Below, piece after piece: positions 1 through 8,794 of a stretch of 64,000 nucleotides of DNA (positions within the stretch are counted from its first letter, which is position 1; the number at the start of each line of letters is the position of its first letter). The notes under the pieces were generated by a model that did no database searches, was not told the origin of the DNA, and saw only the letters and a list, made by a program, of their open reading frames with translations. Source of the DNA: Blastocladiella emersonii ATCC 22665 (taxonomy: Eukaryota; Blastocladiomycota; Blastocladiomycetes; Blastocladiales; Blastocladiaceae); contig JANHCV010000001.1 in assembly GCA_025594325.1 (NCBI GenBank), forward strand, positions 434,001 to 498,000. The letters are read 5' to 3'. The translations under genes were made by a program, and so were the position numbers.

Positions 1-182
1 GAGACGTTTCGCTGACGGTTAACTTAGGGCGATGCGTCACGGGGCCGAACCATGAGCGGGATCAAGTGAGTGGCCGGAGTGCTGCGCCACAGACCCACCC
101 GAGCCACACGCGCGTGCATCGCGGTGCTCTCGGGTCGGGTGTCGAGGCTACCAGTCCGACTTCCGTCGCCTGCTCGAGCACC

Positions 183-190
183 CCATAAAA
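183..190 (+). promoter_or_regulatory. TATA-like box of the S1/P1 nuclease gene
   Basis: The sequence CATAAAAG lies about 70 bp before the nuclease ATG in an otherwise GC-rich leader, which is a plausible TATA-element spacing. It is called from sequence and position only. The first 180 bases of the window show no convincing gene. Confidence 0.35.
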
Positions 191-260
191 GCGACGGACC
201 GCCCTCGACCCGACCCGATCTATCCTCTGCTCCCCTCATAGATTCAGTAGACGAAACGCC

Positions 261-1226
261 ATGATCCACGCCCCCGCCCTCCTCGCCATAATCGCGCTCG
301 CGTCCCTCACCACGTCGGTGCACGCGTGGGGCAACGAGGGCCACGAGGCCGTCGGCACCATCGCCTACAAATTCCTGCAGCCCAAGACCAAGACCACCGT
401 CGACCAGCTGCTCAAGATCGGCAACTACTCGTCCATCGAGCAGGCCGCCACCTGGCCCGACTGGTACCGAGGCACGGGCGGGCACCCCGAGACCACCGCG
501 CACCACTTTATCAATGCGTACGTTGACTGTACTTCGGCTTCGGGCGAGCAATCGACTAACCACGAGCAATCGGACTATAGCCAGGACGAGCCGACGGCGC
601 ACCCGCAAATGTGCGGCCTCGTGTACCCCAAGGACTGCACGTCGGCGTCGTGCGTGGTCGAGCAGATCGCCGTGTCGGCGGGCCACCTCGCAAAGTACCG
701 CCGCCGCCCCGTGTACGGCCGCAAGAACGCGACCGCAGACCTCGAGGCCGGCATGGCGCTGTCGTTCCTGACCCACTACGTCGGCGACATTGCCCAGCCG
801 CTGCACGCGTCGGGCTTCCTCAAGGGCGGCAACGGCGTCAACGTGACCTTCGCCGGCAAGACGGTCAACATGCACAAGGCGTGGGACAGCACCATCCTGC
901 AGAAGACGATCGCAACCGAGTTTGCCGGCGACAAGGCGCAGTGGGTCGACAACCTGATCGCGTCGGCCGATCCCGACGGCGCGACGTACGTGCGGTGCGC
1001 CGAGAAGGTGGATGGGACCGATTTTGCGGCGGCCGAGGCGTGCGCCGTCAAGTGGGCGCAGGAGTCGGTCAAGCTTGTGTGCACGGCCGTGTTCCCAGAG
1101 GACTACTACAAGGAGAACATGGAGATCGCAAACGAGTACTTCGCGTTTGCCCGCCGCATCGTCGACAACCAGGTCCTGACGGCCGGGCTCCGGCTCGCGG
1201 CGGTGCTGAACACGATCTTTGCGTGA
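261..1226 (+). CDS. Secreted S1/P1-type zinc nuclease
   Basis: Single-exon gene of 321 residues. Residues 1-22 form a signal peptide (hydrophobic core ALLAIIALASLTTS, then VHA), so cleavage leaves Trp23 as the new N terminus in WGNEGH. In the S1/P1 family the amino group of this Trp is a zinc ligand. Further ligands are visible in order: ATWPDWYR, AHHFIN, and THYVGDIAQPLH. NMHKAWD follows in the usual place. Several NxS/T sites and paired cysteines fit an extracellular glycoprotein. Family members cleave single-stranded DNA and RNA and 3'-phosphomonoesters, usually for nutrient or phosphate scavenging. The length is normal for the family and no break is seen. Confidence 0.95.
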   Translation: MIHAPALLAIIALASLTTSVHAWGNEGHEAVGTIAYKFLQPKTKTTVDQLLKIGNYSSIEQAATWPDWYRGTGGHPETTAHHFINAYVDCTSASGEQSTNHEQSDYSQDEPTAHPQMCGLVYPKDCTSASCVVEQIAVSAGHLAKYRRRPVYGRKNATADLEAGMALSFLTHYVGDIAQPLHASGFLKGGNGVNVTFAGKTVNMHKAWDSTILQKTIATEFAGDKAQWVDNLIASADPDGATYVRCAEKVDGTDFAAAEACAVKWAQESVKLVCTAVFPEDYYKENMEIANEYFAFARRIVDNQVLTAGLRLAAVLNTIFA

Positions 1227-1569
1227 TGGCGAGGTGTCGAAGTGGTTGTCCTGATGGAGTAAGGTTGGAGTTCAGTCAATGGAACAGCATAAATGACGTT
1301 GCGCAGCGCAGGGCGCGAGACCGGTGGGCGAGTGCAGTGGTTCGAGACGCGATGCGCCACACCCGCGAGGAACACAACGAAGCCGACTGAACGAGAGGAA
1401 CACGCTGCGAGCTGGGAGGGAACGCAGTGTCACATACCGAGGGGCACTTGACCGATGCGACGGGAGACTAGTACGGGAAACTATTTAGCAACTTTGCGGG
1501 CGTTGTGATCTGACAGCGGCGGACCGCGGGAGTCGACGCGGGCGTATATTGCCAGAGTCTGCAGTATAA
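1227..1569. other. Intergenic, no gene seen
   Basis: This is the 3' flank of the nuclease gene. A TATAAA at 1565-1570 is the only recognisable motif. No ORF here has coding-like composition. Confidence 0.5.
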
Positions 1570-2010
1570 ACGTTGTCGGGCGTTGGTGGAGTGGCATCCA
1601 CCTTCGCCGGGCGCGTACGCGTATAATGCCAGGGATCACCCCCTCCTGAGCCCCGGATCAAATCGCGCCAGGCGACCGGCCCAGCTCAGATGAATAACAA
1701 GCCCGCAAGGGAAGGGGTCCTGGGCAGGTAACGTAACGCATGGCAGAACGGTCCAGAAAGAAAGGAGTGTATGAGAAAAAGAAAAAAACAAATTTAATAG
1801 TTTTTTTTTCTCGGAAAACAGGCGACCCACGCAGGCTCGAGCTTTTGCCGTTCGCGCGGCAACGACGCGCTTGACAGGCGCACGTGACCGACGCGTCTTG
1901 GACTGGCCTGTGGCGGCGGCCGTTCCCACACGGCGGTCCGCCATTTCCTCCCTCCCTCCCGCCGCCCCGTTGGTATATCGCCACCCGCATTGCACTAACT
2001 CACTATCTCG
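1570..2010 (+). promoter_or_regulatory. Conserved upstream block of family copy A, with hairpin 1579-1608
   Basis: This block recurs upstream of all three members of the SNF2-RING-like family (here, 7225-7800 and 13085-13535). The distal part holds a hairpin: GGCG, TT, GGTGGA, a 6-nt loop, TCCACC, TT, CGCC. Next comes a conserved GTAACGTAACGCA stretch around 1726-1739. The proximal part (about 1876-1910) has CACGTG, ACGCGTCT (1891-1898) and a TTGGAC/ATTGG-like motif; copy B has these in the same order and spacing. An A/T tract lies at 1770-1815. The proximal part is probably the promoter. The role of the hairpin part is unknown. Confidence 0.7.
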
Positions 2011-5000
2011 ATGCAACGAATGGACTCCATGGACCCGACGGCGCTCGCCGACTTTGACGCGCCCGCCGCGCGACACGACCCCATGCGCGAATCGCCGCTA
2101 CTCGCGATTGACGAGGACCCTGTCAACGCTAATCGACAGCAGCTACTCGATCCCGCCACCCCGCCACCGCCGCTCGACGCAGCCGACTTTGACCGCCGCG
2201 TCCTCGCCGAGCGCGTGGCGCGCGGGTGGTGGTGCCCGTTCCCGCACACGCCCGCGTCGCTGCTCGAGCAGCGCTGCAAGGACGGCGCCGAGGCCCGCAA
2301 GCTTCTCAACGAGTGCGCGCCGATCCGGAACCTCGCCGACGAGGACGGCGTCGTGGCTTCCCTGTTGTTACACGACTCTTCGCAGCACACTCGCATTGCT
2401 TCCTTTCCCCAAGCCAATCCCGGCCTGCCCTCGTCCGGGTCCCCTCCTGCCGCTTCTGCCGGTACGTCACGGCACGCCCCTTCCATCTCTAGTAGCGTCA
2501 AACTGACCTGCTGCTCTAACACCTTCGCCCCGCCTGGCAAAAAATCGGCCCGCGTCTAGCCGATCCCGCAACGCCTCCGCAGTACTACTACCTCGCCACC
2601 TACCACGTCCTGCAGCAAGAGCCGCTCCCGCTGGACGGCCACCGCCGCCTCGCCGTTCCTGGCATCGAGTTCCAGAACCGCATCGCCCCCGCCCTGGACT
2701 CGGACCCCAGGCCTGCCGCGACCTACGTGCAGTTCAGGGACCCTGCCGCCGCGCCCTTCTTCGTGGTAGCGGTCCGCGACACCCCCGCCACGCCGCCGCA
2801 CCCGTCGCCGCACCACTCGTTGCCGCGACCGATCCCGGCGTCAGCGGCGGCGGCTTCACCGGCAGCATCTCAGCCGATGCCGAGCGAGAAGTGGAAGAGG
2901 CACCGCTGGCACCACTACACGCTCGAATTTTACCTCGACGCGGACGCCGTCAACCGCAGCCTGCGCGCCGGCGTCCCGGGAGCCGCCCGCGCCGTTCGCC
3001 GGCTGCTGCGGTCGCACCCTCCGATCCCGCCGCGGGCCATGCTCGACGAAGTCGCTTCCGCTTCCTTATCACCGCCGCTGCTCTCGCTCTGGCGCCCGAC
3101 TTGGCCTCCAGCGTCTCTACCGCGAGGCCTGCCGCGAGGGCTGCCCGGATCGCTCAACAACAACTCGAACGACTCCAACGGCATGCTTGTCGCCTGGCTC
3201 GTGCAGCTTGAGGCAGATCCATACGTGCTTCCGGTATCGCCGCCATCCGCTTTGGTGAGGCAGCCATACTTGCGCATCGGGCCCGACGGCGTGCTCTTCA
3301 ACCTCGAACTTGGCGACTGGGCCGAGCACGACGACGTGTGGTCTCCTCCCTTGCCTCAGCAGCCTCAGCAGCCGCAGCGGGCATCGTCACCGCCGCTGCC
3401 GCACTCTCCCGTCGTGCCAGCCGCTGGCGAGGTGATAAGCGCGGGCGCCATCTTCTCGCCGCTGTCCGAGGACCTCTTTCTGTCGATTGCGCAGCTGGCC
3501 CGCGTGCGTCCCGGTCGCTTGGACTCGGCCGCGGCCACAGCCACAGCCACGGTCACGGTCACGGCGGCCCGGCCGACGTACATTTCGTCGCGGGCCACGC
3601 TGCTCGTGCTCAACGCGGCCGACGTGCCCGAGGCGCTGCGTTGCATGTTTGGACTTGGGACGAGCAAGACTTCCCGTTCCGGAAATGCGACGCGGTCCGC
3701 AAGACGAGGCGGTGGACGTAGCGGCGGCGGCGGTCCAGCTGAGGCGACCACCGCTCCACCTCTCCCAGATCCGCCGCGGCCGCTTTGCATCGTCACCATC
3801 TGGAGCATGAAAAAGTACCGCGCGACGACGTGGGACCAGATCCGCGACGCCGACCTTGTGCTTGTTGCGCCGGCCGTCATCATGCGTCCCGACTACCGCG
3901 ACCACATTGCTTCGCTGGTCGGCGAGACCGAGTACCACGGGCCCGGCGCGTTTCGCGGCGGCCGCGACAGTCGTGGTGGTTTCGGGTCCGGCGTCCCCGA
4001 GGACATGTCTCCCCAGCAGTACGAGTTCTCGGAGCTGCTCGCCGAGCGCATCGCGGCCCTCAATGCAGCGGGCCCCGCGGCGTACGGGTCGACGCGGGGC
4101 GAGGTCATCTTCGAGCGCGTCTGGTTCCACCGCGTGTTCCTGTTCAACGCGCACCAGCGCATGGATTTGGTGCAGGTCAACGCATGGAGCGCCCGCCTGG
4201 CCAACTACGGCGCCCTCTTGTCGAAGCGCAGCCGCGCCGGCGAGCACGGGCCTCCGCCCGCGGTCGGCGAGCGGATCACCGCCCTGCAGTCCAAGGTGGC
4301 CTCCCACCAGGTCCTGTGCGGGTTCGCCGGCAGCTTCAAGTACGCCGTCGTGCTGCCGCCGCTGCAGCTGCAGGACGGGCGCGACTTCAAGGACTGGGCC
4401 GACCGGCTGCCGGCCCCAGCGCTGCGTGCATACCTGCAGCATCTCCCGCTCGGCGACGCGCTCCCGAACCTGCCGCACGCCGACTGGGTCGGGTTCATGC
4501 AGCGGGCCACCCGCATGACGACGACCACGGCCACCGCAGCCCCTGCTGTGGCTCCCGCTGCGGTCCCCGCGGCGAGTGCATCGGGGACTCGCACTCCCGC
4601 TCGTGCTGCCGCTGACGCTTCCGTCCCCGTCGCACCGCTTCCTGCTGTCGACCAGTACGCAACATCGGTGGTCGCCGTGGTCCCGACGGCGGCCGAGCTT
4701 CTTCTCGCGCACGGCCAGGCCCCGTTCGCCCTGATCCCAGATCATTCGCCGAGTCGCTCGGCTTCTTTGGCGGCACCTCGAGCTCCTGGTCCGGCAGTCG
4801 GCTTCGTACCGTTTTCGCGGTACCGCCAGCTGCGCGGCCTCATGCGCGGGCTGCAGCACCACCAGCTGTCGTCTCTACCTGCCCTCGCCGCCGCCGCCCC
4901 CGCTGCTGCCGCCGTCGCCGTTCCTCGACCGATTCTCGCTGTCGCGCGGGAGGCCCTCGCGCTCTCGCTCTGCAGGACACGGACGCGGCCGCTGACACCG

Positions 5001-6152
5001 GCAACACGGGCCGCCGCGTGGCTCCTCGCGGCCTCCGCGGCGGCGGCCGCCGCCGTTTCTTCTGCTGCGGCTGCATGTGCATCAGCAACCAATCCCGCGG
5101 CCTCGCTCCGGTGCGCGTCGTGCTCGGCCGCTATTGATATCTCGCGGGACGGGTTCGCCATCACGCCGTGCCACCACGTCTTTTGCCGCGCGTGCCCGGC
5201 GGCGTGCTTCTCGGGCGATAGCAGCAGCACTGGTGGTCTCGAGGCCAGTTGCGGCGCGTGTCGCCAGTCGATTGACCATGACCTCGTCAGCCGCGGGCGC
5301 GGTATCCCGGCTCGACTCGACGATTTCTCGGTTTTGCCGTCGACCATGATGATGACCTCCTCGGCCCCCTTCGCGTCGTCGTCCATCACCCCCGCACCAT
5401 CTGATCCTGCCGCATCGAGCAGCAGCAGCGAGGCCTTTCCGACACCTTCCTCCTCCTCGATCGCGTCGTCGTGCCCAGCGCCGCCACGCCTGCCCACCAG
5501 TCTCTCGTCCGCGCGGTACGGCAGCAAGCTCGCGGCGGTCCTCGAGTACATTGTCGAACAGGAGCACCTGTACCAGTCCGAGCAGCACCAGCACCAGCGG
5601 CAGAAGTCGTCGTCGCAGTCGCGTCGCGCGGCACCCGTGCCATCTGCGCCACCCGCGGCGGCGACAGATCATCCTCGCCGAGGCCCGCGCACCGTCGTGT
5701 GGACCCAGTTTCCGGGATTCGCCGCGCTGCTCGTCGCGGCCCTCGCCGAGCACGGCGGGATCTGCGCCATCGACGGGATCGCGGCAGGCCACCCGGCCGC
5801 TGCCGCCGCAACCGAGGCCGCCTGCCGCGCGTTCGAGCGGCTCGATACGGCGGCGGCGGCGGCAGCGTCGGTGGTCATCTGCCTCAACCCCGAGACCTAC
5901 CTCTACCGCTGCGCCGCCCTCGCGGTGAGCCACGTCGTGTTCGCCCACCCGCTGCTGGCCAAGACCGAGTCGGCCGCGCACGACCTCGAGATGCGCGTCC
6001 TCGCCGCCGTCATGCCCTCCACCGTCGGCCGTCCCGAACGGGCCGCTACTACGGGTGCCGCGGACCGCCGAGTTCGCGTCGCACGCTTCGTGGTTTCGGG
6101 CACGGTCGAGGTCGCGCTGACAGAGCGGCGCACGCGTTCCCTGTGGGAGTAG
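2011..6152 (+). CDS. Degenerate SNF2-like protein with RING finger (family copy A)
   Basis: Two exons, about 1,300 residues. Exon 1 runs 2011 to about 2349. The intron is about 2350-2582: the acceptor GCAG before TACTAC fits frame and copy B, but the donor is non-consensus and uncertain. Exon 2 is open to 6152. The order matches Rad5/HLTF proteins. AGAIFSPLSEDLFLS stands where the P-loop segment GGILADEMGLGKT is expected. RATLLVLNAADV matches motif Ia. FHRVFLFNAHQRMD replaces the DEAH box. A RING follows at about 5105-5275 (CASC, PCHHVFCRAC, CGAC; all eight ligands present). A helicase-C-like lobe spans about 5690-6120 (VVWTQFPGF, then RVRVARFVVSGTVEVAL). Lysine of the P-loop and DE of motif II are absent, so ATPase activity is unlikely. 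Ubiquitin-ligase activity through the RING remains possible. The SNF2 assignment is a hand alignment. Confidence 0.7.
2173..2392 (+). repeat. 5' near-identical tract shared by copies A and B
   Basis: This pairs in inverted orientation with 12688-12907. Read by eye, the 220 bp differ at one base. The tract crosses the end of exon 1 and enters the intron. Such identity in non-coding sequence contrasts with the diverged DNA around it. Confidence 0.8.
3918..4049 (+). repeat. Central identical tract shared by copies A and B
   Basis: This 132-bp stretch is the exact reverse complement of 11035-11166 as far as I can read. It encodes the segment from VGETEYHGPGAF to ELLAER. Mismatches begin immediately on both sides. 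Confidence 0.8.
5675..6121 (+). repeat. 3' identical tract (helicase-C-like region) shared by copies A and B
   Basis: About 447 bp match the reverse complement of 8823-9269 with no difference that I can see, third codon positions included. Identity stops about 30 bp before the stop codon of each gene. The RING region just upstream is clearly diverged. Confidence 0.85.
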
Positions 6153-6655
6153 TCGTAGTTGCAGCCGGCGCCGCCGCCCATTCGCGCTCGATCGATCACC
6201 ATCGCGGCCGCCGTCGCCGTGGCCACGGCCGCCACGCTGGATCGCTTGCTCACTTGACTTGCTCGCTCTCTGCCGCCCGCCCCTGCGTCGCCCTGTCGTT
6301 TCTGTCGTCGTCGTCGAGATTTGACTCTTACCCCATCATCCCCATCCCCTGTTCATCGCATATACATACATCAATCAGCGCAGCGGGCATGGGCATCAGT
6401 GACCCCGGGTCGTGCGTGACGTGATACTTGGCGCGCGCAATCCGACCAGCGCTCGCGCTTTGAAAAACGATGGAGCCGCGGCGAAATCTCGCGCGTTCGC
6501 CCGCTTCACTCGCCTCACACGGCACACGAGTCGAAGCGGCGAGCGGCTCGCTCGAATCAACGCGGGCAGGGTCGGTGGTCCATCAAGGGTTGCAAGCGCG
6601 GATGGGGAATGAACGGGTTGCGTGTGTGTACATTCCATTTAAGATTTAAGTTGTG
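6153..6655. other. Intergenic between copy A and fragment C
   Basis: No gene seen. There are short GTC runs near 6300-6320 and mixed-composition sequence. It separates the ends of two genes that point toward each other. Confidence 0.5.
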
Positions 6656-7224
6656 CTAAGCTAAGGTGGGGAGAGGATGGGTGTTCGAGAGCAGTGGTAG
6701 GAGGGAGGGTGTGGTGGTGGTGGTGGGCGGGTGGAGGACGCGCGGCGGTCGCACCGTGGCCGCTACGGGGTCGTGGCCGTGGTCGAGGTCGCCGCCGGGA
6801 TCGTCGGGGTCGTCGGGGTGCGAGACCGCGAACTTGGCGGTCCGCTTCACCGCCATCGTGTAGTCCATCTTGGACTTGCGGTCGCGGAGCTCGTGCTGGT
6901 AGCGGCGGCGGATGTAGTCGCGCACCTGGGTCGTGAGCTCGAGCTGGCCCTGCGCGCCGATGCGCGCCTTGGCAACGGGCACCACCACCCGCGCGCCACG
7001 CGCTCGGCGAGGACGCGGCGGTCAAAGTCGGCCGCGTCGAGCGGGGGTGGCGTTCGGGGATCGAGATCGAGATCGAGAAGCTGCTGTCCACGGGGTTCAG
7101 GGTGCTGGTCAATCGCAAGCAGCGGCGGCGGCGATGCTCGGACGGGGTCAAGTCGCGCGACGGGCGCGTCAAAGTCGCCCAGCGCCGTCGTGTCCGCCGG
7201 GCCCGCCGAATCCATTCGTTGCAT
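6656..7224 (-). pseudogene. Truncated, chimeric fragment of the SNF2-RING-like family (copy C)
   Basis: The ATG at 7224 opens with MQRMDS like copies A and B and runs in frame through LDAADFDRRVLAERVARGWWCP. At about 6975, in GTGCCCGTT, homology to the family stops. The family frame then meets unrelated sequence. An overlapping frame (down to 6656) begins VVVPVAKARIGAQGQLEL and continues through KSKMDYTMAVKRTAKF with coding-like third positions. I do not recognise that part. The simplest reading is a 5' end of the family fused by rearrangement to a fragment of another gene. A short spliced gene is the alternative. SNF2-like lobes and RING are missing. Confidence 0.5.
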
Positions 7225-7800
7225 TGAGCGAGCGAGTTTGCAAGTAGTGCAGGGAGTCTTGTTGTTGAGCAGCAAGCGGCCGGCCTGGTTCTACACATGG
7301 GGGAGAGGCCGCGCGCGGGAGCGGGCGCCGCCACAGCGCGATCGGGCGGAAACGCGAGGTCACGGCGTCGCACGCGCCGCGCCACGTGCGCGTATCCGGA
7401 TATCTCTATATCACCCATTCAGGCTCGACTCGATTGCCGGCCATCATCGGGGCAGTTCTCGAGAGATCATTCTCTCGATCGATTGATAGACAGATAGCAT
7501 GACGAGACGAGACGAACGGCAGGAACGGCAAAAAGAAGTTTACAAGCGTTATTTATATTTTAGTTACTCAAGTTCGTTCTTTTCACCACTCTTCCACCTA
7601 CTCCAAACCGGCTCGTGTCTGCATGCGTTACGTTACTCGCCAGGGTCCCCTTCCCTTTTCGGGCTTGTCATCCATCAGAGCCTTGCCGGTCCGGTCTATG
7701 ACGGGAGTTGATCCGGGGACTCACGGGGGGGAAGATCCCTCAGCTTTGACTCGTACGCGCCCGGCGAAGGTGGATGCCACTCCACCAACGCCCGACCTAG
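7225..7800 (-). promoter_or_regulatory. Conserved upstream block of fragment C, with hairpin 7763-7792
   Basis: Read on the minus strand, it carries the same elements as the block before copy A. There is a CACGTG-containing proximal region near 7380, the GTAACGTAACGCA stretch near 7622-7634, and the hairpin with identical stem (GGCG, GGTGGA / TCCACC, CGCC) and 6-nt loop. The spacing to the ATG is larger than in A and B. Confidence 0.65.
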
Positions 7801-8794
7801 ACATAGCAAGCAACCTCGCACATCTACCCGTGTCCCGCGGCTCCCCCGTGTTCCTCAGCTCCCTCCGCCGCAGTATCGCCGCCAGCCCTGCTCCCGTTGA
7901 CGATGCGGACGGTTTCCGCTCGTTCTCGCCGCAACCAACTCCTTTGCCGCTCTTGAGGTACCCCGGCACAACCCGACCCGTTCAGCAGCATGGCAACGTT
8001 GACGTCAAAGCGGGCCCGCAGGATCGTTCCACCCGTGAACTCCAAGCGCGTTTGCCAAACACTGACGAGGACTTCTCACGGTCACGCAACGTTGACTCAC
8101 GCTCAGTTTCGCGCGGCCACACGCCTTGCTTCAAGGAAGGTATGGGAGAATGTCGCCCGTCCGCGAGGCCCACTTCACCGAGAACTGATCTCGTCTGCTC
8201 AAGCATCGAGTAAGGAGACTTGTAGACGAGAAATCGGGACCCTTGTCCGCAACTGGTTGTGTCGGACGTCCTCTCGGAGCTGTCCATCGACGCGAGAACC
8301 GAATCGGCGCCCGCAAGCTTCTTGAAGCACGCGTCGATCGCGCCAGTTCCCTTGTCCGCGCACACCCTCACCGATCCGCTTCGCACGAACCCACGATTCG
8401 TATGCGACACGTGCATCCATTACGATCCCGCCGCGTATACATTTGCCCGCGTTAGTTGACTGAACAGCTCTCTGCCTCGTCTCGTCTCGGATCCGCGCCC
8501 CGCATCGCGCGGGTGAAAGTGAAGTGAAGTGAAGGAAGTTGGTCGCTCGCGGGTCGATGATCGCGATCAATGAACGCGCTCGCGCTGCTTTACTCGGCCA
8601 ACACGACTTCGAGTCTGCTCTCTTATCAAGGTTGTGATGCGATGCGATGCAGAACGTGTGTATGCAATGACCGTACTACGGTCAGTGAACAAAGAACAGG
8701 GTGAGTGGACCTCGAGGAGGATGCGGCAGCAGCGCGGCCATGGCCCGATCGATCCGTGGTCCATGGCCGCGGGCAGGGGCCGCGAGCGACGCGA
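7801..8794. other. Intergenic, no gene supported
   Basis: About 1 kb between the block of fragment C and the 3' end of copy B. Open frames exist on both strands, but none has coding-like composition, a splice pattern or a recognisable motif. Confidence 0.45.

Noticed and set aside
1-260. Short overlapping ORFs before the S1/P1 nuclease
   Set aside because: No start context, domain or splice pattern. The stretch reads as promoter and leader of the nuclease gene.
3387-4862. A 491-codon minus-strand ORF inside copy A
   Set aside because: It is a shadow of copy A. An equivalent shadow occurs in copy B, as expected from shared composition.
7623-8213. A 196-codon plus-strand ORF between fragment C and copy B
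   Set aside because: It begins inside the duplicated upstream block, has no coding-like codon use and no motif.
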